Shown: one piece after another, positions 46,673-57,685 of the stretch
Position numbering within the stretch: position 1 is the stretch's first letter
Layout: every line of letters starts with the position of its first letter
Origin: Muscardinus avellanarius
Taxonomy: Eukaryota > Chordata > Mammalia > Rodentia > Gliridae
Assembly: GCA_963383645.1 (NCBI GenBank)
Contig: OY726560.1
Coordinates: 88,198,093-88,262,092 of the forward strand
Length of the DNA stretch: 64,000 bases
Direction of reading: 5' to 3'
The notes under the pieces: model-generated
Database searches by the model: none
What the model saw: the letters and a program-made list of their open reading frames with translations, nothing else
What the model was told of the DNA's origin: nothing
Program-made: the position numbers and the translations under genes

Positions 46673-46765
46673 AAAAGGTCTGAGGGTATAGCTTGGAGCT
46701 ATATTGTCCCTAAATTCAAGACTTAGTACCAAGAAAGAAAAGAAAAAAAGAAAAAAAGAAAAGCA
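46673..46765 (+). mobile_element. ID half of the split B1-dID SINE
   Basis: AAAGGTCTGAGGGTATAGC, TTGGAGCTATATTGTCCC, AAGACTTAGTACCAAG, then a GAAA-rich tail. It continues the copy begun at 46316. Confidence 0.85.
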
Positions 46766-47220
46766 AAAAAGAAACTCTAGGGATGATTTCCAGCAATCTG
46801 TGCTATAGCAAGTCCTCTCAGTGATACAAATTCCGATTCTGAGTGATTGGTTGTATAATGTAGCTAGCTTTCTACTTGGTTGTATTCTCCGTAAGGACAA
46901 GGATTTATAAATTTATTTTCCAGGTCTTAGATGCCCTTAAAATATTTGTTAATTGAGGTGATAAATTGACAAATATAAAATATAATTTAAGAAACATACC
47001 AGTTAACTGAAGGAATAAGGAAGATATTTTATTTGAAAGGCTACTGCTTTGACGATAAATTAGATGTGTTCCCATGGACTAGAATTAGGGTATATGAATA
47101 CAAATTATGAGTGAATAATTTGGTTACAAATTATCAAAGTTAGGCTATTTTGATTGTACTATCTCATTAACTCTTAGTAATGATTCTGTAAAGTAAGTGT
47201 TCTACTCATTTTATCAATCA
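46766..47220. other. Intron, no recognised feature
   Basis: Unique AT-rich. Confidence 0.4.
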
Positions 47221-47235
47221 AAAAATGAGACTCAG

Positions 47236-47442
47236 AGCCGGGCATGGTGGCGCACGCTTGTAATCCCAGCATTCGGGAGGCTGAGACCGGAGGATCGCCG
47301 TTCGTGGACAGCCTCAACTACTTAGTGAGGCCCTCTGCAACTCAGTGAGACCTGGTTTCAAAATAAAGAATAAAAAAATAGGGCAGGGGGTGTAGCTCGG
47401 AGGTCAAATGCCCCTGGGTTCCATCCCCAGACCCACACACAA
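47236..47442 (+). mobile_element. B1-dID SINE, sense, with target duplication
   Basis: AGCCGGGCATGGTGGCGCAC to GGGTTCCATCCCCAGACCC. The perfect 15-bp repeat AAAAATGAGACTCAG is at 47221-47235 and 47443-47457. Confidence 0.95.
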
Positions 47443-47511
47443 AAAAATGAGACTCAGGATATATATGCCTCTATTAGGGTCACTTACAGTCAGGCAGGTT
47501 TTTAACTAAAC

Positions 47512-47840
47512 TATTATGCTTTGAATTAAAATGTCACCCAAACCTCATGTGTTAGGCAGTGTGACAAGGTTCAGAGGTGGAGCATAGCTAGAGGAGGTGG
47601 GTCCTTGGGGATGGTCTGGGGGCATTGTGTCCATAGTTCCCTTCTCTCTCTTGCTTCTGACTGTTGTCCTTGGAGAGGCTTTTTGTCACCATGTGCCCGG
47701 CCACCACAGTTTCTGCCTTGGAGGTGGCTGATCATGGACTGAACCTCTCAAACTGTGAGCCAAATCAACCTTCCTTTCTTTAAGTTGTTCTTGTCAGATA
47801 TTTTTTTTCACTGCAACAAAAACAATGACTAACACACCAA
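47512..47840 (+). mobile_element. MaLR (MST/MLT1-like) solo LTR, sense
   Basis: AAAATGTCACCCAAACCTCA, GGTGGGTCCTTGGGG, ACCATGTGCCCGGCC, TGAACCTCTCAAACTGTGAG, CCAAATCAACCTTCC and AATGACTAACAC are the ordered landmarks of MaLR LTRs. No internal sequence. Confidence 0.72.
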
Positions 47841-48516
47841 CTCTCCTGAATCACTTTTCCCATGATGTATAGATTCTCAAAATTCAACTCTAGGAAACAA
47901 GTTGTTCAATCAATTTATTCCACAACAATTTATTATAAGGAATTTTGTTATATAAAATGTAAGCACTGTGCTAGGTGCTTAACATTTACAAGTAAATAGC
48001 AAATTACCTCACTTATAAAATATACATAATCAAAGTACCAAGTTCTTTGTAGGGTTATTGTGGTGACTAAATATGATATCAAAGTAACAAAATAAAATAT
48101 AATAAAAGGTATGAAAAGTACAAAGATGGAAAGTTTACAATGAGAACTTCAAGTAGAGATGCCTGCTTGGGATTTTCAAAGAAAGTTTCTCTAAAGCAGT
48201 GACATCAATGCTGATACAGAATAGCAAGTGTCATCTGGTCAGGTGACAGACTCTGGGGAGAACACCTCAGGCGTACAACCTGTGTGTGCAGAGCTCTAAC
48301 ACTTGGTGTATGGTGGAGAAGGGATATCAGCGGCCCATGAAGCATGCACTGCATTACTTTCAATCTTCCTCCAGTCCTGAGGATCTCTGTTCCCCAAATA
48401 AGTCTATAAAATGTACTTTATGTGATAACAAAGTGTATATAAATGTGCCACTAAAAGCAGAAGTTTTGAGTGAGCATGGTGTCAAATAAGTCTTTTTTAA
48501 TGAGTAAAAACCAGAT
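47841..48516. other. Intron with possible L2/MIR traces
   Basis: GTGCTAGGTGCTTAACATT and TTACCTCACTTATAAAATAT (47965-48030) resemble L2 or MIR pieces, but too weakly to separate. No gene signal. Confidence 0.4.
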
Positions 48517-48712
48517 GCCTGCTGGAATCGTGCATGTCCATAATGCCAGGGACTCAGGGGGCAGCGGCAGGATGATTGCAAGTTTGAGATCAGTCTGGGC
48601 AATTTAGTGAAACCCTGTCTCAAAAATAATAAAAAGGCCTGGGGATGTAGTTCAGTGATAGAGCACCCCTGGATTCAGACCCCAGTGCCGCAAACAAAAT
48701 ACTGCACAAAAC
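48517..48712 (+). mobile_element. B1-dID SINE, old, sense
   Basis: TGCTGGAATCGTGCATGTCC, GTTTGAGATCAGTCTGGGC, GAAACCCTGTCTC, GGCCTGGGGATGTAGTTC, AGTGATAGAGCACCCC. More B1-like than its relatives, so probably an older copy. Confidence 0.85.
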
Positions 48713-49965
48713 AAAACAAAAGCAAAAGCAAAAATAAAAAGAAACCCCAGTAATTTGGAGAATTTAGAGTTTGGATGAGTTAGTTATTTAGGAAAAACCT
48801 GAATTCAGTTACAATAGCCTCTAATATTTTTTGTTTGTTTTTCTCTAAGAATAACCGAAGATGCCAAAAGGCTCAGAGCACTTTGCCCATGATGAAGGCT
48901 TGAATTATTCCCTAACTGGATTACATTGGCATTTTTACTAGAAAATCTCAAATTACATTCCTTCAAACCATACTTATCATTTGATATATAGTCTACAATG
49001 TAGATAAGATGGAAATGGGGTGGTTTGAGTTACTAAGTAAAATGAATAAATTTAAAATGAAATCAAGTTGTGATAACAACTTTTTATTTCTAAGTAGCTC
49101 TTGGGAGGACAGTACAAAGTAAAATTTAAATATTTCAATTTAATTGCTTTTTCTATTAACAAATGCCTTTTTTATATGACTACAGTACTACCAGTGGAGG
49201 CTCTTAGTCACTCTATTAAGACTCAAGGTCTCTCTGCAAGCACATTCCCCCCTCTTTTGTACATATTGGAACTTGTACACAACCTCACAGTGAAGTAATG
49301 CTCATGTCTGTTGGGTGGATGATTGAATGAATTAGATATTGACGCATCCAACCAAATAGGAGTGGAAACAATACATTTATGTTATATTTGATTTTAATTG
49401 TAAAAATCCTACATTAATATTAATTCCTGATGTACATAAGTTATGCATTCGAGGGCAGTAGCGCCCATGACTATCAAAAGTTACTGTATAAGAAAGGAAA
49501 AAGTTTACTGTATAAGACAGGAAAAAAGTTTCAATAAGCTATTATTGCCTCAATGCTCTCAATCATATGTTTCAAACTATTTTTTGTTTATGGCACAAAT
49601 GAGCTGTCATATCATTTGAATTCACATAAAATGAATTGGCCTATGAAAATGGGGACTGTGGTAAAGCACCCATCAAATGTCATAGTTCAAATGTCATAAT
49701 TGACAGAAAGTCATATCTGTGTAAATATAAAAGGATTTACACATAAAAATAGCATATTTACCTTAATATTGAAATATACAAATTATAGTACATATATATA
49801 ACATAAATCTTAGGGCTAGCCTCCAAGAAATATTTGTAATTAAATGAAGAACAAGGTAATTGACCTTAAATCCATAGTATCTTTCATGGAATGCATGAAT
49901 TTAAAAATATGTACATTTGGTATTAAATGTAAATATCCTAAATCCTTACTCTCTGTATTTTCTTT
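48713..49965. other. Intron, no recognised repeat
   Basis: Unique AT-rich. Includes a small imperfect duplication (49479-49532). Confidence 0.5.
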
Positions 49966-50186
49966 CCTTTTTTTTCTTTCTTTGTAATACTGGGGAGTGA
50001 ACCCAGGTGCATTCTACCGTTGAGCTACAAACCCAACCCTTTATATATAGATAATTTTTTCAAAATAGGATATTTCTAGTTGGCTGAAAGTCTCACTACA
50101 TTGCTGAGGCTGTCCTACAACTTGTGATTCTCCTGTCTCAGCCTCTCAAGTACTGCAATTACAGGTGTGCACCATCACACCGGGCT
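49966..50186 (-). mobile_element. B1-dID SINE, antisense
   Basis: T/C-rich tail, ATACTGGGGAGTGAACCCAG to CACCATCACACCGGGC. Confidence 0.88.
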
Positions 50187-50818
50187 ACTTTGTGTATTTT
50201 CACCATCTTAATACTGTGGAGGAACTTGATTTGGGGTATATTCTATGTACCGGTATTCTTTATAGAATGCAAATGTAAGAGAATTAATTGAGGAAAAATT
50301 GAGGACAAAGAGATATGCTATGTTGTTATTGTTGCTGTGATAGTAAGGAGAAAAACCAGCTTACATCTTTTGAGTACACTGACCTTATGCCAACAAGCAT
50401 GACATTTTGACGCATGATAGCACACTCGATTGACTAAGAGAACTTAATGCAATCAAATGGAAACTACTGATGCTCTGCACTTTCATATTATATTGTTGAA
50501 ATGGAATTTTTATTATGTATGAGCAGATATATTCTGTTATTTCCATAAAACACCCAGACAAGCTTTCGCTGGAGCTTCATAAGCAGCAGTGCTTCTTGTA
50601 CTTAATGGCGTCAGATTTCAATCAACCAGGGTTATGAATATGCAAATTGATGCTCAGAACTTCTTTGTAAGTCTTAAGAGGGAGGTTACTATTGTCACAG
50701 AATATGTCAAAAAGTAAAGTCTCTGGACTACATAACACATACTAGTTTCTTTCAGCATCTATTTCAAGAGTAGTCAAGTGGTTTGCTTTCTTAAAAAGAA
50801 GTTTTAAAATAGAGAATA
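50187..50818. other. Unique intron, candidate conserved noncoding sequence
   Basis: No repeat recognised. 50530-50740 is compositionally balanced and includes an octamer-like ATGCAAAT match (ATATGCAAATTG). Conservation cannot be judged from one sequence. Confidence 0.3.
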
Positions 50819-51016
50819 TGCTGGGCATGGTGGTACACAGCCATAATCCCAGTACTTTGGAGACTGAGACTGGAGGATGAAACGTTAGAAGACAGCTTTA
50901 GCAATGTTGAGGGACTCTCAGCAACCTAGTGAGGCCCTATTTCAAAACGAAAATTAGAAAAGAGGGGTCTGAGGGTTTAGTTCAGAGGTAGAATGAGTTT
51001 AATCTCTAGTACCAGA
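50819..51016 (+). mobile_element. B1-dID SINE, sense
   Basis: TGCTGGGCATGGTGGTACAC to TTTAATCTCTAGTACCAG. Missing a few bases in the ID half. Confidence 0.88.
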
Positions 51017-51064
51017 AGTGAATGAATGAATGAATGAATAAATAAATAAATAAATAGATAGATA
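51017..51064. repeat. (GAAT)n/(AAAT)n/(GATA)n microsatellite
   Basis: Tetranucleotide run at the tail of the preceding SINE. Confidence 0.9.
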
Positions 51065-51500
51065 ATATATAAAATGGACAAATATTAAATGAAGGTGATG
51101 ATTATGATTTAGACATGATTACAGAATAATATGGTTGATATATGATAGTTAATTCTCAACCTTATGCAGTTGCATGTCTTCAAAGTATTTATCTAAATGA
51201 ATTATCTCCTATCTTTTTGAACTTTGAGATATAATAGAATAGTCTAAATGACTACTAGGAATCATTCATAGTCTAAAACACGCAGAACCAGTGGCAGATT
51301 GGAAACCTTTAGATTCCACTCAACATGATCATGATGAGAGGGTAGACTCGCCTTTCTTAATTAGAAGTTATAGATTAGCACTAAATAACTCTTACCTTCC
51401 AGTGCTCTAATCCCTAAGATACTTGGTACCCAAAAGTCGCCTGGAGTCGTCTTACTGTCTTTGCTCTTCAGCCTTTTTCCACGCTGGAGTTTTATGGGGT
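51065..51500. other. Intron, no recognised feature
   Basis: Unique. Confidence 0.4.
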
Positions 51501-51504
51501 CCTT

Positions 51505-51572
51505 TCCTGCGGTCCTTCTGTCTCAGCCTCCCAAGTACCTGGATTACAGTTATGTGCCACTGTATCAGAATT
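51505..51572 (-). mobile_element. SINE fragment (B1 half only), antisense
   Basis: GGTCCTTCTGTCTCAGCCTC, CCAAGTACCTGGATTACAG, TTATGTGCCACTG. The ID half is absent. Confidence 0.75.
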
Positions 51573-51584
51573 TCAAATAGATTT

Positions 51585-51672
51585 CTTCTTTAAGCATCTG
51601 TTTCTCTTCTGTGAAATGAGGATAATGATAGTTTCTACTAACAGTTCCCACTATAAAATTATATAAGGACAT
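51585..51672 (+). mobile_element. Possible MIR core, sense
   Basis: TCTCTTCTGTGAAATGAGG and ATAATGATAGTTTCTAC resemble the MIR core. Confidence 0.45.
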
Positions 51673-52029
51673 CATCCGGCATGAAGAAATCCTTCCATAA
51701 ATTATTTTTCAAATAATGATTTCGTCTTATCCCTCAGAATTCTGTGAGCTGGCCACGTGTCGCTTATTTTGGTCTAATTAAGATGAAGATCGTAATGACC
51801 GTCAGGGTCTCGATGTGTTATAATCCCCTTTCCGCTCCATGGCATTTGAGGGGACCTTCACAGACTCAATCATGGGAGCTAACGTGGCAGCTGTTCTCAA
51901 AATCTTTTTGGCCTTGCTCTGAGGGAACAGTCATGAGAGGCCAGAGGCCAGCACCCTTTATGTCACCAAGTGGAAGCTTGAGATCTGTTTGCGAAGGGGC
52001 AGCACAGTTGAACATGTCACCTCTGCCTA
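51673..52029. other. Unique intron
   Basis: No repeat recognised. Moderate GC with TAATTA and several isolated CpG sites. A 97-codon open frame (51744-52037) has no domain and is not called. Confidence 0.4.
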
Positions 52030-52037
52030 TTGTCTGA

Positions 52038-52239
52038 ATTTTTTTTTTTTTTTTTTTTTGGTGGTACTGGGGTTCCTGGAAATCCTTCCATCTCCGGGCT
52101 ACACTCCCAGACTTATTTTATACTTTTTTAGTTGGAAACAGGGTCTCGTAAGCCAGCGCCACTGGCTTTGAACCTGCGTGATCCTCCTGTCTCGCCTCCC
52201 AAGCGTGGGGATTACAACCATGTGCCACCCTGCCCGGCT
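52038..52239 (-). mobile_element. B1-dID SINE, derived subfamily, antisense
   Basis: T18 tail, GGTGGTACTGGGGTTCCTGG, GGGCTACACTCCCAGAC, AAGCCAGCGCCACTGG, ending CACCCTGCCCGGC. TTGTCTGA repeats at 52030 and 52240. Confidence 0.92.
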
Positions 52240-52247
52240 TTGTCTGA

Positions 52248-52916
52248 CTATTTTTTACTTCTAATCTCAGGGCTGGCATAAAGGTAAAAATAGTTAAGCA
52301 GACTTGGTTTTCTTTGGTCATCTGCCTTCCTCTCTTCTAATGTACATTTCTCCTATACCAGTATCCAAATATTTCTCCATCTTTGAACTAAAGACAGCTG
52401 GTGCAGAAGCTACAAATCTTATTTAGTGGACAAAGAAGCCCAGGTAACATATACAGACATTTAAGTATGACGTTCCCTCATAAAATTTCAATCTAATTAA
52501 ACCTAACGATGGGGTACATTTTCTTAGTAAACAGGGACTCAAACAAAATGTGCAAATTTCCCCCTCTCTGCTGGTGATGTTAGTCCTATTAAGATGAGTC
52601 TGCGATTTGGGAACGCGCCAGCCTGTGTGCTGACGCGGCCGGGGCACTGTGTGTTACCTACCTCTCATTAGGGCTCTTTGGCAGAGATGGTGGTGCTTCC
52701 GGACAAACTTTACTTCTAGTCCGGCTGTGAATAGCTCTTTCCCGTATTTAAACAGGAAGCATGGGGGATGATATTTCAGTCTGTCTACTGTTAGAATTTA
52801 AGACTAATTATTTTATGGTTCCTTAATCACTAGAAGTATTTTAAAAAGAAGTAAAAATGAACTCTCTGCAGCTGGCCTCTTTGATACATTGATGATATAC
52901 AAAGATTCATTTAAAC
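52248..52916. other. Unique intron, candidate conserved noncoding sequence
   Basis: No repeat recognised. 52390-52770 includes a small CpG cluster (GGGAACGCGCCAGCC, TGACGCGGCCGGGG) and AT-rich homeodomain-like sites (TCTAATTAAAC). Confidence 0.35.
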
Positions 52917-53075
52917 TGGGCATGATGGCACAGGCCTGTAATGTAACTTGTGAGGCTGAGAGAGGAGGATTGCAAGCTCTTGGCCAGCCTCAGCAACTTA
53001 GTGAGACTCTGTTTTAAAATAAAAAGTAAAATAGAGTTGAGGGTGTAGCTCAGAAGTAGAATAAATGTCTGTAGC
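52917..53075 (+). mobile_element. B1-dID SINE truncated at 3' end, sense
   Basis: ACTGGGCATGATGGCACAGG, GCTCTTGGCCAGCCTCAGC, GTTGAGGGTGTAGCTCAG, then homology ends at AGTAGAATA. Confidence 0.85.
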
Positions 53076-53300
53076 ATTTTATTTTATTTAAAAGGTAACT
53101 CTTACGAATAATGGCATTTATTACTGTTACATATTGGGTCAGGGAGTACCAGACAGACTACATTGGGAAGAAAGTAAGATCCTGAGAGAAATTAAGGTCT
53201 CATTTCAACCCATTGAAAAACAACAGAACCTTCTTGTTCTGTTCCTTGAAAGAATACTATGCAAACAAAACGAACTGAGATTATTATGCAGAATATTTTT

Positions 53301-53498
53301 TATGTGTGTGAGTCTGGAATGGGACCCAGGGGCATTCGACTTTCGAGGTACACCCCCTGCCCTAATTTTTTATTCTTTATTTTGAGACACAGTCTCACTG
53401 AGTTACAAAGAGCCTCACTAAGTAGCTGAGGCTGTCTGTCCTCCTGTCTCAGCCTCCCGAATGCTGGGATTATAAGCGTGTGTCACCACGCCCGGTTC
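53301..53498 (-). mobile_element. B1-dID SINE, antisense, with target duplication
   Basis: GGAATGGGACCCAGGGGC to CACCACGCCCGGTTC. The 14-bp repeat TGCAGAATATTTTT is at 53287-53300 and 53499-53512. Confidence 0.94.
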
Positions 53499-53634
53499 TG
53501 CAGAATATTTTTAAAGACAAAATGTGTGAAGCTTGTTTGCTAGGGGTGTTTTTCTTTTTGATGAGGGACAAAAAGTTGTTTTTAGAACATTGAGATAGTT
53601 TTGGCGATGCTTGCTAATGCCATGTACCAGCATT

Positions 53635-53810
53635 TCTCAGTATCATATGTGATTATCTCGTTTAACCCTCATAGCAATCCTAGAAGAAGTAGATGGAGTT
53701 TTACCCATCTTACAAGTTCAAAAATTGAAGCTGAGAGTAACCTACACACCACTGCATATCTATTATAGGTGAATTCAGCACAGGTCACACGCTGTGGCAC
53801 CTGTACACTG
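53635..53810 (-). mobile_element. MIR SINE, antisense
   Basis: GATTATCTCGTTTAACCCTC, ATAGCAATCCTAGAAG, CATCTTACAAGTTC, AAAATTGAAGCTGAGAG, and AGGTGAATTCAGC are ordered reversed MIR landmarks. Confidence 0.65.
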
Positions 53811-54027
53811 AGCCTTCCCATGACACTGCCTCTGCGAAGCATCTTCTAAATGCTCCTCGATTGCAACAGTGTGGCAGTCCACAAATAATTGAAGTCATCC
53901 TTAAAAACTACTTTTTCTGTGATATCATACATACTTGGGATTATACTTCCTTGTGATCTATTTTGTAGTTCTAATTTGGTTTTGTTGTCTTATTTCTCAT
54001 GACTTTATGCACAGTCATCTTTTAATT
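53811..54027. other. Intron, no recognised feature
   Basis: Unique. Confidence 0.4.
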
Positions 54028-54028
54028 C

Positions 54029-54251
54029 CTTTTTTTTTTTTTTTTTTGCGGCACTGAGGATGGAACCCAGGGGCATTCTACCTCTGAGCTACACCCCTTG
54101 CCCTATTTTTTATTCTTTTATATTTTGAAACAGGGTCTCACTAAGTTGCAAAGGGGCTTGCTAAGTAGCTGAGGCTGTCTACTAACCGTGATCCTCTGGT
54201 CTCCACCTCCTGAATTCTGGGATTACAAGCGTGTACCACCACGCCCGCCAC
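54029..54251 (-). mobile_element. B1-dID SINE, antisense
   Basis: T19 tail, GCACTGAGGATGGAACCC to CCACCACGCCCGCC. Confidence 0.92.
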
Positions 54252-54266
54252 TAAAGCATTTTTAAG

Positions 54267-54274
54267 GCACGTAC

Positions 54275-54315
<41 letters not shown>

Positions 54316-54421
54316 CGTGTGTGTGTGTGTGCGAGTGCGTGTGTGTGTGCATGTGTGAGAGTGCGTGCGTGTGTGTGCGTGTGTGTGCGTGCGCGTGTGC
54401 GCGTGTGCATGCGTGTGCGTT
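54267..54421. repeat. (GT)n/(GC) alternating tract
   Basis: About 155 bp of nearly uninterrupted alternating purine-pyrimidine with many CG steps (GTGCGTGCGCGTGTGCGCG), broken by a few GA steps. Confidence 0.95.
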
Positions 54422-55110
54422 GCAAATTGGAACTCCTGTTTCTTTTTGGACATATCTAAAGGTTATATATCTTTATCTTGATGTAGCCATGGTAACTTGG
54501 AAGAAAATGAACAAGTTAGAGGCTGTCTGTACAACTTATAATTGCCTTCTATGTCACTTAGTCATGGCCGGGGTGAATCTCATGAGGATTTTTATTTCAT
54601 TTCAAGATGATTAACTAGACTCAAACAGTTATTTCATCAGCGGGTTATGTGTTTATTTTTATACTTTACTCTTTCAAATCTAATTGATTTAGGCAGTATC
54701 ACTTAGTTAATACCCAGGAGTACCTAATTTTATTTTGGACAAGTCTTTGGTCTCTCTTTTGTGAAAGTGCCCCATAAAGGAAAGCTATTTGCAGTTTTCC
54801 TTATCCACATTAAGAGACTGATGTTATTGGATTTGCCTTTTTCTAAGTAATTTGCTGGGCTCAGAAATTCAGTGCTTGCAGGTGTATCTCTCAGGAGCAG
54901 CCCTGCGGGCTGGCACACGGGAGAGGCCAGCCGATACCTCAGTGACCACACTGCTGGTGCCTTGCTTTCAGCATCCAGGTTCCTGACTTTGCAGGGAAAC
55001 TACTTCCTAAAACCAGTGCGGAGGGTGGCAACACCTCCCATCATCAGGTGGGGTCTGACAAATGTCATGGGCAGTGTCACAGAATTGTGACGCTTGCCCA
55101 TGTTTTATGT
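54422..55110. other. Unique intron
   Basis: No repeat recognised. 54880-55080 is GC-richer. No coding evidence. Confidence 0.45.
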
Positions 55111-55111
55111 G

Positions 55112-55325
55112 GAGAAGTCCTAGATCTGCCATGTTGCAAATGAAGTGATCTTGAAAAAGTTATATACTCTCTTTAGACCTCACTTTTATCGTCTGTAAAA
55201 TGGAACCATAGTAATATCAACTTCAGTGGGATATAGTGAAAATTAAATGAAGAAAGAGAGAGAATACATTTATACACATGTCTGCTATAGTCACTTGGCA
55301 TTCAATTATAGTTATTTCCAAGTTT
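55112..55325 (+). mobile_element. MIR SINE, sense
   Basis: GTGATCTTGAAAAAGTTATA, CTTTAGACCTCACTTTTATC, GTCTGTAAAATGGAACC, ATAGTAATATCAACTTC, AATACATTTATACACATG follow the MIR order. Confidence 0.7.
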
Positions 55326-56336
55326 GGACCAGTATTTTTATTTTCAGCCTAACTTGTCTTATATTAGGCCACTTGGTTCATAAAACAATGATCAAGACAA
55401 AATAGATACTACATTGCTTTATTCAAACAAATATGAATGAAGTAGTATTCTATTTTGATGTTTGGTTTTTTAATTCTAAAACTTTTTAAATTAGAAAAAA
55501 TGTGGGTTCATTTTCAAATATCTATTCATTGGGAAAAATGAAAAATTAAAGTCTTTTAAGCTCTTGATCAAAAGAAAACCACTTATTACTATTTTGGGTT
55601 TTAACCTTTAAGTTTTCTACTGTTTGTGTATAAGAATATGTACTAACACCTTTTAAAAATGGAATTGAACTGCTCACAGTGTTTTGTAACCATAAATCTG
55701 TTGTTTGCAACTTTCCAAGTTTTAAATATTATTTTACAATATAACTTCTAATGACCACATTATTTTTATGGTGTAAATATGTTGGCATTGATTTAAGTAA
55801 TCTTGTTCTGCTGGGCATTTAGCATTTGAATCATTTCTCTGTCTTTTTCTTTCACACTCACTGTTCGAAATTTTGCAGTGGGTACTTCCTATACTTATAT
55901 CATTGTTTATTTTTCTTTGGGGATTTAAAGAAGTTTATTAGAAAGATAGAAATACAGAAAATAGAAATACAGCCCCATGCCATTTTGGCATAACTCGAAA
56001 TGAATGCACCACATTGTTCACATTTAAAATCACTTCTGTAGGATACATTTCTAAATATGAATTATTTGATTAAATGATATGAGCATTTAAATGTCTTTTA
56101 CGGTGTATTCATATAAATAAACCTATATTCTCTCCCTGACCCCTTTGCACAGAAGGAAGCATATATGACACACATAATACATGATTTTTCCTTTCAAAAG
56201 CACTTTTCATTCTTAGTTTTGGCTGCATACACTTCCAGTGATAACTGTGAAGGTTGGTTCTCTCTTTGCTATGACAAAGTTGCACTATAATAAGAACCAC
56301 TTCTCTATGTTATTTGTTATTTGTACTTTGAAGTGT
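55326..56336. other. Intron, AT-rich, probably includes eroded repeat
   Basis: Possibly the far 3' part of the ancient L1 that follows. No individual landmark is strong enough. Confidence 0.4.
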
Positions 56337-57445
56337 ACCTGTTGAATAAATTTCTAGAAATAGAATTGCTGCTGATGCAATGTGTACATCAATCTTTGTT
56401 TGTTTGCTTGTTGCGGTAATGGGGATGGAACCCAGGGACGTTCTACCTCTGAGCTACACCCCCAGCCCTATTTTTCATTTTTTATTTTGAAACAGGGTGT
56501 CATGGAATTGCAAAGGGCCTCACTAAGTAGCTGAGGCTGTCTGCGAACCCCAGTCCTCCTGTCTCAGCCTCCCCAGTGCGGGGATGACAAGCGTGTGTCC
56601 CATACCCGGCTATGGTTTTATTAAATTCATCACATTGCCCACCTTAGAGCTCTAATCAGCTCACACTGCCGCTAGCAGCGCCTGCTGTGTTGCTTTCCTC
56701 TAGCCTTGCTGAAAGAGGGTCTTATCAATTTTTTTTCTTGCCAGTGTCGTTGGTGAAAAATGATGTCTTGAAGCAGATGGGATCTGTATTTCTCTTATTA
56801 CAAGTGAGATTGAGCACTTGTTTCATAGGAGCACTTTACTTATTTAAAATTTTCTGTAAGCTGTTGGTTTTGTTTTTGCCACAGAGACTGAAGAAACACA
56901 TGGAAATTAATTTTTTTGTAGTAGAATTTTACAACCTATTATTTATATGTGTATTGGATTTTGGAGTATTGAGAAAAATCTTCCTCATACCCTCCCATGT
57001 CTCCTTCCTGTCCTTGGGGTCTTCACGTCTTTCTCCTCTTTCTTTTTTTCTTTCTCCTACTTGCATTTACAATTTTGATCTATTTGAATATTATCCTTAT
57101 ATAAGGTGTGAGAGGTAGATCCAATTTTTTCCCCCTAAATTTCCTGGCTGTGCTAGCACCATTTTATCTCCTGTCTTGAAAGAAAGTATGTGTGTCTGAA
57201 TATGTTCTTTGTCATACATTAAATTCCAATTTCTTTGGCACTATTGTTGGAATCTTTTTCTGCTCCTTTTTTGTTATTCTAGTGACAAATTACACTTATG
57301 ATTAGAGATTTAATAAATCTTAACGTCTGGTAGGGCACATTCTTGCTCATTCTTTGTCTATTTTAGAATTTTCCTAGATAGTTTCTTTTGTCTTTTGTTC
57401 ATATAAATGTTGGTTGGAATTAACTTATATTGTTCCAAAATTAGT
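56337..57445 (-). mobile_element. Ancient L1, antisense, first block
   Basis: AATAAATTTCTAGAAATAG, then a SINE insertion, then GATGGGATCTGTATTTCTC, TTACAAGTGAGATTGAGCAC and further right AACGTCTGGTAGGGCACATT and AGAATTTTCCTAGATAG match the reversed 3' UTR and ORF2 of old L1s in the right order. A 143-codon + strand frame here (56687-57118) is a by-product. Confidence 0.6.
56401..56613 (-). mobile_element. B1-dID SINE, antisense, inside the ancient L1
   Basis: GGTAATGGGGATGGAACCC to GTCCCATACCCGGC. Confidence 0.92.
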
Positions 57446-57616
57446 GTGTTAGTCAGCTTTTCCTTACTGGGACAAAGTACCTGAGAACATTAACTTAGAA
57501 GAGGAAAGGATTATTTTAGCTAACAGTTTCAGAGGTTTCAGAGCATTGGATACTTGGTTTTGCTGACTCTGGGCCAGTGGGGGGCAGAGCATTGTGGTGG
57601 GGAGAGGGGAAAGAGG

Positions 57617-57685
<69 letters not shown>

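Noticed and set aside
54141..54614. His/Thr-rich and Cys/Val-rich frames
   Set aside because: Products of the alternating GT/GC tract.
56687..57118. 143-codon open frame
   Set aside because: Lies in an ancient antisense L1 and has no protein similarity that I recognise.
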